The notes: generated from the letters alone by a model not told the origin. Shown: positions 9,487 to 19,085, counted from the first letter of the stretch. The stretch: 64,000 bases of DNA from Saprospiraceae bacterium (GCA_016706365.1 JADJJU010000003.1:248001-312000); one strand, 5' to 3'. Made by a program: numbers and translations.

Positions 9487-10045
9487 AGTTTGACATATAT
9501 CAAGGAAGGTGAAATTTCATAAAATCCCAATCAAATTACCTCATCACATACTTTTGCTGGCTTAGAAAACTATCAAAAAAGGGCATAAAACTTTAAAGCT
9601 TTCCAAGGCACCATATCCCTTATTTATACAATTTACTGATCCGTACTTGATGACACGGGACCGAGTTTGTATGATCAACAAAACGATCAGATCTTGAGAC
9701 TTCAGTGATCTATTTGTTAGAATTATTTGAAGTTAATCCTTGATTCTGCACTAGAATTTACAGAGAAAATGATTTATAAATCATCCAATTAGTAAAGGCG
9801 GTCCTCCTCAATTAGTAAATCCCTATTATCCCCATAATCCACCATCGTATTTTATAAAACATTTCATTACGGAATGATGTAATTTGCTATTCTTTATTAT
9901 CTTTCGGTTGGATTCTTTGTATAGTGATTCTAAGTGAATCCCTATTCAATTTAATGTTAATGCACCTAAAGCAAGATTACACAAATTCATTTGTCACTGA
10001 AATTCAGTGGTTTTTGCACTTTTTTAATATTGTAAGAGGTGTGAT
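9487..10045. other. Gene-free spacer
   Basis: About 560 bp of AT-rich sequence lies between the divergent lipoprotein gene and the next plus-strand frame. I see short open frames only, none with recognisable content. It presumably holds the promoters of the genes on both sides. Confidence 0.4.
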
Positions 10046-10366
10046 ATGCGCTCAAATTATTACCTACAATTCTTTGATGATATCATCAAAGGGGAGTTTC
10101 ATCCCAAAAAGCTGCTCCAGCTCCCCAGGGCTCAACTCATTTCCAGGATCCTGGCACATCAGAGTGAGTCGGACATAATAATTCATAAAGTCATTCAGCT
10201 ATCCCTTCCGGAGATGGCCACTGGGGAGATTAGAATATTGAAGCTTTCAAGCAATATATTTCCTTACCCCATTAAGACTTCAAGTTATCCTAAGACTGCC
10301 ATTGATGAAACAGGTAAAAATGCAATTGCTGCTTTTTTAATTTACCTGTTTCAGACATATCCATAA
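10046..10366 (+). pseudogene. N-terminal piece of a frameshifted hypothetical gene
   Basis: This 106-codon frame ends at 10366, but the neighbouring frame (from about 10316) continues smoothly into the next open frame. A one-base slip in the T-run near 10331-10337 would join them. I do not recognise this part. It may be the N-terminus of the protein whose remainder resembles RteC, or a separate small gene just upstream of it. Confidence 0.4.
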
Positions 10367-10398
10367 TTGAGGTCAAAGACTGTCAGGATGAGTCAGTA

Positions 10399-11571
10399 GT
10401 GACATTGTCATATCCATTGGACCTCGAATCTTTGGATGTCAATCATTTGGCATATTTCTATTTCAATCTATCCCTGAAGACCCAGGTAGATGAAATGAAA
10501 GGAAATCTGCGACTCTCGATTTTGAAGGTTGATCCGGATTCTCAATCACCAAAATCCGTTGTCGGATCTCATCTTGAATTGATCATTCATAACATAGCTA
10601 TTTTCTATCGACGATTGGACAAAGACACATATTATGCCCGTACCGAAATGCCGCTCAATCCTGCTATTCAAGACTTTTTTATTTTGGCAGGCTTGTATTG
10701 TGAGAAAGTACAAAGATTTCTTCACCACCATTTCGAGGCTTATATCGATAGGGAAAAACCCACTAATCCACTTTTGGTTGATACCACACAAGAGCAGATC
10801 AAGGGATTAATAAAACATATAAACGAATCATTGGAGGATCTGGAGGATCCGTTTAATATCATTCCGGAATTACAAAAGCACTTAAAAGAGCTGAGCTACA
10901 CTAATGCAGTTCCATCCATTTCCTATAACCGTCTGGCATTCCTCGTAAATTTGATTAATCGATTACATGAACTTTTCCAAACTCAACATTTTTCTTCAAC
11001 CCATGATGTTGCTTTCATTGAATTACTGATAGACTGTAATCTCAATACTGTAAAAATTTTACATGCAGTTCATCAATGCATTAAAAGTGAAGTTGGAAGA
11101 GATCATACCCTGTAGAATTTAAGATTGATTATCTGCGTCGGTTTATGATGAATTGTAATCAAAGAAGCCTGCTTCAACATCAAAAGTACAATTCAATGAT
11201 GCTTGATCTTAGTGAGCTAATAATCCAATGGAGTCATGCATTTATAGAATACTTGAAGGAATCTCCCGGGAATGTTTCAGCAGAGAATAATGAAATCAAT
11301 CAATTGTATGTCCAGCATAAAATCAAAGTTAATATGACTGTCAGTGAAATGGGGGTCATGGTTTAAATTATTAAGGTGGGCTAAGATTATTCACCACGAC
11401 GATATGAAATTATTCTTTCAGTATTTAGCTAAGTTCATTATTCCTAAGGATCTGGATAAACTTAATCCAGATAGCTTAAATACCCGTTATAAAGAACATT
11501 TTAAACCTAGTACCATAGAAATCATTACTGATCGATTAATTCGATTCCTAAATTATCTGAAATCGCTATGA
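10399..11571 (+). pseudogene. RteC-like regulator, broken by two frame changes
   Basis: Three frames make one protein: 10399 to about 11100, then the next frame (YPVEFKIDYLRRFMMN, through 11366), then back to the first frame from about 11350 to 11571. The C-terminal part (KIKVNMTVSEM then LLRWAKIIHH, PDSLNTRYKEHF, a long final helix) resembles the C-terminal region of RteC, the tetracycline-induced excision regulator of Bacteroides conjugative transposons. The likeness is from memory of the pattern and is moderate. Its place between integrase and replication genes fits a role in controlling the element. The breaks lie at about 11100-11115 and 11345-11360. Confidence 0.5.
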
Positions 11572-11725
11572 TTTCTGACAGAAGAAGGATTTTAAACCCC
11601 TCCAGTCTCATAATCTTTGCCACAGTCAATTCCAGCAATTGCTTCACATCCGTAAAGCCATTCAGCTCCAGGAGCGTGTTGAGATCTTCGCTGATGGGGC
11701 TATGCCCCTTGGGTGCTTTTTTCAT
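11525..11725 (-). CDS. Small helical protein resembling RNA polymerase alpha CTD
   Basis: The 66-residue protein is short and helical, with a pattern (DLNTLLELNGFTDVKQLLELTVAKIMRLEGF) reminiscent of the helix-hairpin-helix fold in the alpha C-terminal domain of RNA polymerase. Small proteins of this type are frequent in Bacteroidota mobile elements. Its 3' end overlaps the tail of the convergent RteC-like frame by 47 bp. It would be read from a promoter near 11970 through a leader of about 235 nt. Confidence 0.55.
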   Translation of the reverse strand: MKKAPKGHSPISEDLNTLLELNGFTDVKQLLELTVAKIMRLEGFKILLLSEIIAISDNLGIELIDQ

Positions 11726-11960
11726 ACTTTAAAAGTTTTAGAATGCACACCCCTTAAACTGCATTAAGGTATAAAAAGGGCGTGGAACACCAAACAACCT
11801 GACAAGAGGGTTTCCAGACCCTACACACAAGCCGCTGATGCCCACGCTTAGCGTAGGCGACCAGCAACCATTGTGTGTGTTTTTTAAATCTGGAAATTTC
11901 TTGTCACCAATGTTTGCTCTTCGCAATAATATTTTTATGCCGATGGCATTTCTGCCATTT
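11726..11960 (-). ncRNA. Candidate structured leader RNA
   Basis: This is the long 5' leader of the 66-residue protein, if the promoter at 11967-11998 is used. A nested fold is visible: an outer stem 11823-11830 with 11871-11878 (ACACACAA/TTGTGTGT), a middle pairing 11834-11837 with 11862-11865, and an inner stem 11840-11847 with 11851-11858 around ACGC/GCGT with one mismatch. The segment is more GC-rich than its surroundings. It could be a cis-regulatory leader or a small RNA. Confidence 0.45.
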
Positions 11961-11966
11961 GCACTC

Positions 11967-11998
11967 CAAAGATACAATTTATGCCATTTTGATTTCAA
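11967..11998 (-). promoter_or_regulatory. Minus-strand promoter with TATCTTTG box
   Basis: On the minus strand TATCTTTG (plus 11967-11974) is preceded, after 21 bases, by TTG (plus 11996-11998), close to the Bacteroidota consensus. It faces the structured leader and the 66-residue gene. Confidence 0.55.
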
Positions 11999-12230
11999 TT
12001 TAAATGGCTTGTTAATAACAACTTCTTGGTTTGGTCAATCACATTCCGATTATTTACTCAAAATGCTATCATATTATATAGAATCAATATACGTACACCA
12101 TGATTTCAACTTTTTCAATTTTTATTTCATTGATTATCAGTAGTGTACCAGGGTGTACCAATACACATGGTACAACACAAGTATTGATTTTTTGTGCTCC
12201 TTTGTAGGGAACTTTAAAACCATATTAATT

Positions 12231-12515
12231 ATGCCAACACAAATTATTACCACCGACGATTTACGAGAATTTAAAATGGAATTGCTTTCTGACATTCAGA
12301 AATTATTATCAACCATTCCTACCCATGCAGCTCCCAAAAGATTTCTCAAAACCCATGAAGTAATGTCTCTTCTCAAAATGTCTGCCGGCACGCTGCAGAC
12401 CCACCGGAATAATGGTACCATTCCATTTATCCGGGTAGGAGGAGGATTGCTGTATGACTATGACGAGATCATGGACTTTTTGAATTCCGGTAAAAATCAA
12501 CTTGAACGTGCCTGA
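12231..12515 (+). CDS. Excisionase-like helix-turn-helix protein
   Basis: The frame is open from 12153, but the ATG at 12231 gives the usual 94-residue size and removes an unlikely upstream segment. An N-terminal helix precedes a MerR/excisionase-type winged helix-turn-helix (KTHEVMSLLKMSAGTLQTHR, then IPFIRVGGGLLYDYDEIMDFL). Such proteins start many Bacteroidota mobile-element replication or excision operons. The end overlaps the start of the next gene by about 14 bp, which implies translational coupling. Confidence 0.8.
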   Translation: MPTQIITTDDLREFKMELLSDIQKLLSTIPTHAAPKRFLKTHEVMSLLKMSAGTLQTHRNNGTIPFIRVGGGLLYDYDEIMDFLNSGKNQLERA

Positions 12516-12893
12516 TCAGAGATCCGGTTATCAATTTCTTGAGTTCGTTTTTTCATTATGGGATGAGGACCAGCGTATGACGCCATGGCATATGGCGTTA
12601 TACCTGGCCCTTTTCAGGCAATGGAGCCGATATAAATTTTCGGATTCAATTTTAGTCTCCAGATCTCAATTGATGGATCATGCCAAGATCAATTCACGAA
12701 CTACTTTTGCCCGGCTAATGCTGGATTTACAGAACTGGGCTTATATTGAGGAGTATTATCCACAGCACAATCCAAAGCTCAAGAGTTGCATTAAATTGAA
12801 TGCATTCCGGGAGGACTTTTTGATGAGCCATCCTGAAGCAACAGTACCCCGTAATTCAGATTTTTCAAACCAAATTTCGACCCTAATACTGCT

Positions 12894-13240
12894 GACACAT
12901 GTCCACCAAATGGACATCTGACTGGACACCTGGTGGACATCTGAGTGAACAGTGATGATGATACATGTCCACCAAATGGACATCTGAACGACACATGTCC
13001 AAAAAATGGACATCTGAGTGGTCATCTGAGTGAACATGTGGATGACACATGTCCACCAAATGGACATCTGAACGGCACATGTCCACCAAATGGACATCTG
13101 ACTGGCATGTGATTCACATGTCCACAAATGGAGATGACACATGTCCACCAAATGGACATCTGAGTGAACATCTGAATGGCACATGTCCAAAAAATGGACA
13201 TCTGAATGGACATCTGAGTGAACATCTAAATGAACCCACG
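12894..13240 (+). repeat. Hairpin-forming iteron-like repeats inside the initiator gene
   Basis: At least eight copies of ACATGTCC start at 12897, 12963, 12993, 13047, 13077, 13116, 13139 and 13181. Most units read ATGTCCA-CCAAA-TGGACAT, a 7-bp inverted repeat, followed by CTGA(G/A)(T/C)G spacers. Spacings are 66, 30, 54, 30, 39, 23 and 42. All but the 23 are multiples of three, and the odd one coincides with a missing C in TCCACAAATGG. The array is thus coding but also strongly palindromic, like origin iterons. Confidence 0.85.
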
Positions 13241-13374
13241 GATGGCAAATCTCCGCAAAATGAACATTTGACTGATCTTTTAGAAAAAAAATTAAATGAA
13301 GTTGAATCAATTCATTTCAAAGTAGATCAGGAAGAAGAGTTGGATTTGAAAAAGTCAAAAAATTTATTTATTCA

Positions 13375-13432
13375 AGTACTAGTACTAGTATAAATAATAA
13401 AAGTATTAGTAAGAGTACTAGTACTAGTACTA
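13375..13432 (+). repeat. AGTACT microsatellite in the linker
   Basis: Two clusters of self-complementary AGTACT/ACTAGT units (13375-13391 and 13413-13432) flank an AT-rich core. In the initiator frame they code Ser-Thr repeats. The tract could vary in length by slippage. Confidence 0.7.
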
Positions 13433-13744
13433 AGGAAAAAAAACTCAAAAATTCTGAAAATGAAAATCAAAGAAAAATTCCCGAATCAGAAAATCAAGAA
13501 ACCTTGTGGCCTCAAAATAGTTTTTTTCAACCACCGGCTCTGGAGAAAGTTATCCTCGGGTTTCGTCAAGCCGGTGGTGATGAAGACCAGGCTAGAAAGT
13601 TTTACAAATACTATACCGATAAAAACTGGTGCCTGAGCGGAGGAGCCAAAATGACTCACATTGATAAAGCAATCTTTGGCTGGATCAAACGCAATGCAGA
13701 ATACAAAAAGAATTCATACCAAAACCATTCAAAACCTACACATC

Positions 13745-14458
13745 ATGGACCCTATCACGATCCACTTAATGGAAAAAAAGATTATTCTGAGCCCCTCTGA
13801 ATCGGATTGGAGAAACCGGTTGATTTACCGGCACGAGAGTGGAAGATATGCATTCGACTTCGATGCCTGTCTCGAGTACTTGCTGTGTAAAGGCCGGGAA
13901 TTGTTCGGCTTTCGCTTTCAATTGTTTCCGGAGGACTACGAGATGCTATTTAGCCTCCTGGCCTATGCAGTCAGAGATCCTGATACCTGCTCCACCTATG
14001 GCATTGATCTTCGAAAAGGAATTCTCCTGAGCGGTCCGATCGGTTGCGGCAAGTCCAGTTTCTTGTCTTTGATCCGCTTCTTTATGCCGGCCGCGACAAG
14101 GTACAAAGTTGTTCCTTGCAGCAATGTCGCGTTTGAATTCTCAGAGAAGGGTTACGAAATCATCAAACGCTATAGCTCCAGGTCTTTTCATCCCGGAGCT
14201 CAAAGTGATATCCCGATACACTATTGTTTTGATGACCTGGGTACAGAATCTGAAGGCCAGCATTACGGAATGAAGACAGAAGTCATGGCAGAAATTCTGG
14301 CCGCCAGATATGATCTGTTTCTTTCTCATCACATGATCACTCACCTGACCACGAATCTATCATCCGGAGAAATAGAATCCCGCTACGGCATCCGGATCCG
14401 CTCCAGGATGCGGGAGATGTTTAATTTGATTGCTTTTGATAAGAGGAGCGGGGGATAA
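13745..14458 (+). CDS. DnaC-like AAA+ ATPase, probable helicase loader
   Basis: I choose the ATG at 13745 (an ATG at 13769 is also possible), which overlaps the preceding frame by about 55 bp. The 237-residue protein has a Walker A GPIGCGKS (about 97-104), a Walker B CFDDLG (about 160-165), a sensor-like THLTTNLS and a terminal Arg-rich RSRMREMF. The size and layout resemble DnaC/IstB-type loaders. Following an initiator-like gene, it probably loads the replicative helicase at the element origin, the role played by lambda P or DnaC. Confidence 0.75.
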   Translation: MDPITIHLMEKKIILSPSESDWRNRLIYRHESGRYAFDFDACLEYLLCKGRELFGFRFQLFPEDYEMLFSLLAYAVRDPDTCSTYGIDLRKGILLSGPIGCGKSSFLSLIRFFMPAATRYKVVPCSNVAFEFSEKGYEIIKRYSSRSFHPGAQSDIPIHYCFDDLGTESEGQHYGMKTEVMAEILAARYDLFLSHHMITHLTTNLSSGEIESRYGIRIRSRMREMFNLIAFDKRSGG

Positions 14459-14700
14459 GAGGGGTAGAGGTGTTTAATTGGTTAGAATAGAATTACAATT
14501 CAATACCTGTTCTATGAAGGAGAAACTTTAAAAATTAAACTCTCCCAACCATTTAATTGATACAAATATGATAAGTCACAAATAATAATTATCCCTACAC
14601 TAAAGACCTAATTAACAAACTTTTGTAATAAAGAGGAGCATATTTCTTATTCTTGCCGTGGAATACTTATTGCGTGTATTAGAAAGTTAGCTGTAATAAT

Positions 14701-14829
14701 ATGGAAGACAAGAAACTCAAAGGTGACATTGGCGAAGAGTTTGTAAACACCATTGCTTACAAATCTTTACTTAAGTATTGGTGCTACCCAAATCCAAAGG
14801 ATGAAAAGAGCCAATTTTGCTCCCACTAG
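14701..14829 (+). pseudogene. Truncated 5' fragment of an unknown gene
   Basis: A 42-codon frame (MEDKKLKGDIGEEFV start) ends at 14829. The GDIGEEF pattern is typical of the start of restriction-endonuclease-like nuclease domains, but the rest is missing. It may mark a deletion or insertion junction between the replication module and the Rrf2-led module. The preceding 14459-14700 contains no gene. Confidence 0.4.
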
Positions 14830-14833
14830 AGAA

Positions 14834-14877
14834 TAATGGACAATTTTGTCCATTAATCAAAAAAACACTTATCTTTG
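14834..14877 (+). promoter_or_regulatory. Rrf2 promoter with palindromic operator
   Basis: TAATGGACA at 14834-14842 and its exact complement TGTCCATTA at 14847-14855 flank four bases. The palindrome overlaps a TTTTG (14844-14848) that lies 21 bases from TATCTTTG at 14870-14877. This is a Bacteroidota promoter whose -33 region would be blocked by a bound dimer, consistent with autoregulation by the Rrf2 protein. Confidence 0.7.
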
Positions 14878-14896
14878 CACCGTAAAAAGTAACGAA

Positions 14897-15330
14897 ATGT
14901 TTTCAAAAGCTTGTGAATACGGAATTAGAGCATCAATTTATATTGCTGAGCAATCGTTATTAGACAGAAAAGTGAGTCTAAAGGATGTAGCAGAAGCAAT
15001 AGATTCACCGTCAGCATATACATCCAAAATTCTGCAAAAACTATCCCGCTATAAAATCATTAACTCTGACAAAGGACCTACTGGCGGCTTTTCAATGGAT
15101 AGAAATGAACTAGAAAAAATTAAACTAAGCTCAATTGTATTTGCGATTGATGGAGAAAATATTTATAAAGGTTGTGGATTAGGTTTAAAAGGTGTAATGA
15201 ACATATGCCTTGCCCTGTACATAATAAATTCAAGGTTATAAGAAATGAACTTAAAAAGATGCTGGAATCAACAACTGTTAAGTCTTTGGCAATGAATTTT
15301 GAGAAGGGATTAACCTTCTTAAAACGATAA
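14897..15330 (+). pseudogene. Rrf2 family regulator (NsrR/IscR-like), one frame change
   Basis: Start ATG at 14897. The first about 100 codons give a typical Rrf2 winged helix (YGIRASIYIAEQ, SLKDVAEAI, SAYTSKILQKLSRYKI, KGPTGGF). Near 15190-15200 the frame slips. The continuation (CPVHNKFK, then MLESTTVKSLAMNFEKG) runs to the stop at 15330. Cys residues around CGLG and CPVH could bind an Fe-S cluster as in NsrR. Neighbours (respiratory oxidase, haemoglobin, Fe-S repair) suggest a sensor of nitric oxide or redox stress. Confidence 0.8.
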
Positions 15331-15344
15331 AAAATTTGAACATT

Positions 15345-15366
15345 TAATGGACAATAATATCCAATA
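15345..15366 (+). promoter_or_regulatory. Second Rrf2-type operator
   Basis: TAATGGACA (15345-15353), four bases, then TATCCAATA (15358-15366) form an imperfect inverted repeat. The left half is identical to the Rrf2 promoter operator at 14834. It lies 11 bp before the start of the oxidase gene, so the regulator probably controls the oxidase operon too. Confidence 0.6.
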
Positions 15367-15376
15367 TAAATAAAGG

Positions 15377-17051
15377 ATGGAAACAAAAATATATTCATTG
15401 AATCGGGAATTATTATAACTCTGTTGCTAATAGTAATACCAATAATTGTGGCCTCTATTATCGTAATCTTTAAAGCCAAGGCTTTTATCAAAACATCTTC
15501 AGAAAAAGGAGCTTGAAAAATTTCATCAGTACTTAAACGGCTTAACTCCACTAAGAAGTTGAAAAATTAGAACAAAGAAAAAAGAGACTTAGAGTTTTCT
15601 CTTTCAAATAATGAATTATCAGGAGATGCTACTCCATTGATGCAAAAGGTTTAATAGACAATGTTAGCGAAGTTAGTTCATTTCGGTTTATTGAGCAAAA
15701 GAAAAAAGTCAACCAAGACCGTATTGAACCTGAACTCTCGAAACTCATTTTATGGTATTTGGGTTGTGCTACTTTTTGGTTGTTGTTTGGAACTACAGTA
15801 GGCGAATATCTCGGGATAAAGTTTGTTGCACCTGATATTGATCATGACAGTTGGTTGAGTTTTGGTAGATTACGACCCGTACACACCAATGCTGTATTTT
15901 GGGGGTGGGCATCTTTGGCTATGTTGGGTTTGGCTTACTATGTTATTCCAAGAGTGAGCAATGTTTCTATTGCAAGTGTAAAATCGGGTTACCGATCGCT
16001 AGTCCTAATAAATGCTTCGGTAATCTTAGGAAGTTTGTTTCTAATGGCCGGTATTAATAATGGCGGAGGTGAATACAGGGAATACATTTGGCCTGTAATG
16101 GCATTATTTGGTATTGGAGTCATTATTTCATTAAATAACTTTTTTAAAACAATAACCAAAAGAACAACAAAGGAAATCTATGTATCCAACTGGTACATTA
16201 TTTCTGCAATGATGTTTTTATTGGTTATTGCTGTAATAGCCTATTGGCCAAGTTGGCAAAATGGTTTGGGCGAAACCATTGTACAAGGTTACTATATGCA
16301 CCAAGGTGTGGGTATGTGGTTTATGCTTTTCAATCTTGGATTGATGTATTATTTTTTACCACAGCAATTAAACAAGCCTATTTATTCTTACAGCTTGGGT
16401 ATTTTGGCATTTTGGGCCCAGATACTTTTCTATACAGTAATCGGGACACATCATTTTATTTTTAGTGCAATTCCTTGGTGGTTACAAACCGTTGCAATTG
16501 TAGGTAGTGCAGGAATGATTATACCTGTTGTTGCAGGTACTACAAACTTCCTGATGACTTTTAAGGGTTCGTGGCATAAGCTTTCCGGCAGTTATACCCT
16601 TCCGTTTTATTTGATTGGTATCATATTTTATTTCACAGGTTCTTTACAGGGAACAGCTGAAGCATTTCGCTTTACCAATTTGGTGTGGCACTTTACCGAT
16701 TTTACAGTAGCTCATTCACACCTTACTATGTATGGCATAATCTGCTTTATGCTGTGGGGATTTATCTACACTGTTGTTCCAAGACTTACCGGTAAAGAAC
16801 CTCCTCAAATAACCGTTGGAGCACATTTTTGGTTAGCATTAATTGGATTATTATTTTACACATTCCCATTAATGTATGGTTCCACACTAAGAGGATTGAT
16901 GTGGATGGAAGGTACCAAATCATTTATGGAAAGTGTTGAACTAATGGCTCCTTATTGGCTATGGCGTGCCATAGGTGGTTCCTTGATGTGGTTTTCTCAC
17001 ATTTTGTTTGCTTACAATTTCTATGTAATGGTAAAACGAAAAGAGAAATAG
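15377..17051 (+). pseudogene. cbb3-type cytochrome oxidase subunit I (CcoN-like), frameshifted 5' end
   Basis: The main frame is open from about 15620 to 17051 and codes a haem-copper oxidase core with about 12 membrane helices. Candidate ligands are a His in RPVHTN (low-spin haem), MHQGVG and GTHHF (CuB), and HSHL (both haems). A separate N-terminal helix (ESGIIITLLLIVIPII) starts at ATG 15377 and is joined to it through two or three frame slips between 15390 and 15620. A tail of about 23 codons beyond 17051 in another frame suggests one more. The subunit would reduce oxygen, or possibly nitric oxide, at the membrane. Confidence 0.8.
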
Positions 17052-17132
17052 TGATACCAACATCACCTAAAGATATTTTGAAAGCAAAGGAAGAATTAGA
17101 CAATCAAGCACTAACTAATTAATAAATACGAA

Positions 17133-18140
17133 ATGGAATTTTTCGATAATCATAAAAAACTATTCACAACGGCATTAGGTCTCTTTATTGGGTTGACATT
17201 AATCGTAGCAATTTTCCCTGCAATCAATAATCAGGAAAATAATGCTCCTCTGCCGAGTTACAAACCGTTGACGGACGAAGCCTATCTTGGGAAAAAAGTT
17301 TTATTGCCAATGGCTGCGTGGCTTGTCACACACAACAAGTGCGAAATGTTGATATGGATAAAGTTTGGGGCGACAGACCCGGTATAGCTGCTGATTATGC
17401 CGGCATCACGAGAACAGATTTTTGGCGAAACACTGCGACGTTAATGGGAACGGAAACGAACAGGCCCCGATTTGACTAATATCGGTTCAGCCAACCGAGT
17501 CTAGCTTGGAATTTATTGCACCTATATCAACCCAGAGCCGTTGTAGAAAAATCAATAATGCCCGCCTACCCTTGGCTATTTGAAATTAAAAGCGAATTGG
17601 GAGAAAAAGATGTTGAAGTAGTAGTGCCTGATGTATTTAGAAAAGGGATTAAAGGAAGAATTGTAGCCACGCAAGAAGCACTCAAAATAGTAGCGTATCT
17701 CCAAAGCCTTAAACAAACCCCCTTACCTGGCGGAAAAACTCCAATGGAATTTCTTTACAAGAAAGAAGAAAAAGCCAGTAGTAGTAAATGGAAATAATGC
17801 CAACCTTCCTGATGGCAAATTATTGTACACCAATAACTGTATGAGTTGCCATCAAGCTAATGGTGAAGGCTTAAAAGGGGCTTTCCCTCCTTTAAAAGGA
17901 AGCCCAATTGTATTAGGTGACGACCTTGAATTGTTAGTCAATATCATAATGTTTGGTTATGATGCCAGACCGGAATATGCCGTGATGAACGCAGTAGGTT
18001 TAGATAATAACTTAACCCCCGAAGAAGTAACCGCCATTATTAACCACGAAAAAACCAGTTGGGGTAACAATGCTAAAACAGTATCACCCGAAGAAGTGAA
18101 AAAAATAATGGACTTTATAAAATTAACTTCTAATAAATAA
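17133..18140 (+). pseudogene. CcoO-like cytochrome c fused to a second c-type domain, frameshifted
   Basis: Joined frames 17133-17387, about 17330-17515, 17516-17797 and 17823-18140 give one protein. An N-terminal anchor helix is followed by a CcoO domain (GKK, a CxxCH site near 17318-17335 visible only in a shifted frame, RNVDMDKVWGDRPG, MPAYPWLFE). A second cytochrome c domain then follows with CMSCH near 17840 and a Met-containing C-terminus. The fusion frame crosses 17797 without a stop (KPVVVNGNNANLPDGK). It would pass electrons to the CcoN-like subunit; a separate CcoP is not seen. Confidence 0.75.
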
Positions 18141-18144
18141 CAAG

Positions 18145-18396
18145 ATGAAACTAAAATATCTCTTATCAATATTTGTCCTTTCGATAGCTCAAATAACGAT
18201 CGCATGTCCTGTGTGCGAAAAGCAACAACCTAAAATAACCCAAGGATTAACTCACGGTGCAGGTCCGCAAAGCAATTGGGATTGGGTAATCATTGCGGTT
18301 ATAAGTCTCATCACGGTTTTAACACTTATTTATTCTTTAAAATACTTGATAAAGCCTGGTGAGAAAAGCGAAAATCATATCAAAAATCAATTTTAA
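18145..18396 (+). CDS. Small oxidase-associated membrane protein with CPVC motif
   Basis: The 83-residue protein has a signal peptide (to about residue 20), a CPVC motif directly after the cleavage site and one C-terminal membrane helix (about 46-68) followed by Lys-rich cytoplasmic residues. It starts 4 bp after the cytochrome gene. The cysteine pair could bind metal or haem, or act in thiol chemistry during oxidase assembly. I do not know a named family. Confidence 0.7.
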   Translation: MKLKYLLSIFVLSIAQITIACPVCEKQQPKITQGLTHGAGPQSNWDWVIIAVISLITVLTLIYSLKYLIKPGEKSENHIKNQF

Positions 18397-18410
18397 GCAA
18401 TTAAATAAGA

Positions 18411-18814
18411 TGGAAGAATATAAAAGCAAAATCAAACTTTGTGGATGACGAACAGCAACCTATTGCGGAGTTAGTTCCACCGGTTCAATTTGATTTAGAC
18501 ACCAGTAAATTGACACTGACGGTGAACATACTTTGAAACTCATTAGCAAATCTCCCTCAGGCAGAGAAGGTATTCGGAAGATAAAATTTATTGTCAAAAA
18601 TGGTCCTTCCATTTCGGTAGAAGGATTGAGTGACAATGGGGTGGTTGACGGAGTTATACCATTGATGATTAACGCTTATGACAAAGGCAATCAAAAGAAA
18701 TTCTTAATTGAAGGTAGTGAAACTCCGCAGAGTATCCCGAGTTGGCTTTGGATTTTGCTCATAGCTTTTTTGGGTTGGGCTGCATTTTATACCATCACTA
18801 ATTTTAGCCAATAA
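18411..18814 (+). pseudogene. Tail-anchored Ig-like protein of the oxidase operon, frameshifted
   Basis: The ATG at 18411 opens a short frame. A shifted frame carries AELVPPVQFDLDTSKL, and the long frame from about 18525 carries LKLISKSPSGREGIRKIKF to a C-terminal membrane helix (SWLWILLIAFLGWAAFY) near the end. The soluble part looks like a beta-sandwich domain. With its single C-terminal anchor it is probably an accessory subunit of the oxidase. At least two frame slips are needed. Confidence 0.6.
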
Positions 18815-18835
18815 ATCAATAAAAAATATAGAAAA

Positions 18836-19077
18836 ATGGACAACAAGGAAATTTGGTTAGATTCTTTAATCACAAACACGCCTCAGAAGGAAGGGAATTG
18901 GCTATAAAACTGGCGAGAAAATCTATTGCAGCCATACAAACAGATGCCGAAACAAGAAAGAAATTAAGAAGCGATTATGCCAATGATACTGCACAGCTCA
19001 TTGCTTCAGCAAATGTAATTGCCATCGAATTCCAGACCATTGCAGCAGCAAATAATTATTGGAAAACCGTAAAATGA
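18836..19077 (+). pseudogene. Small helical protein, probable frame slip near the start
   Basis: ATG 18836 gives MDNKEIW in one frame, while the rest (EGRELAIKLARKSIAAIQTDAETRKKL...) is open in the frame from 18853. Joining them at the TT/GG around 18852-18862 gives about 80 residues, largely helical and charged. No family is recognised. It lies in the oxidase operon, 8 bp before the haemoglobin gene. Confidence 0.5.
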
Positions 19078-19085
19078 ATTGATAA

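Larger units (their letters stand above)
12502..13800 (+). pseudogene. Replication initiator-like protein with internal repeats, frameshifted
   Basis: I read 12502-13800 as one gene of about 430 codons. The N-terminal 130 residues (from TTG at 12502 or GTG at 12508) look like a winged-helix initiator or DnaD-type domain. The middle is a peptide repeat (DTCPPNGHL and variants) coded by hairpin-forming DNA. A low-complexity Ser/Thr/Lys/Asn linker (about 13375-13500) follows, then a C-terminal domain ending in a GWIKRNAEYKKNS segment that overlaps the ATPase gene. At least three frame changes interrupt it (near 12885, inside the repeats near 13116-13139, and at the A-run near 13360). Order and neighbours suggest an initiator working with the ATPase downstream; the function is inferred, not proved. 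Confidence 0.55.

Noticed and set aside
12894..13240. CRISPR-like array
   Set aside because: Units are irregular in spacing, the sequence between them is not unique spacer DNA, and the spacings fit a coding repeat; no cas genes are nearby.
12756..13310. 184-codon minus-strand frame across the repeats
   Set aside because: It is the complement of the palindromic repeat and reads as a monotonous Trp/Cys/His pattern; the plus-strand peptide repeat continues into conserved flanks.
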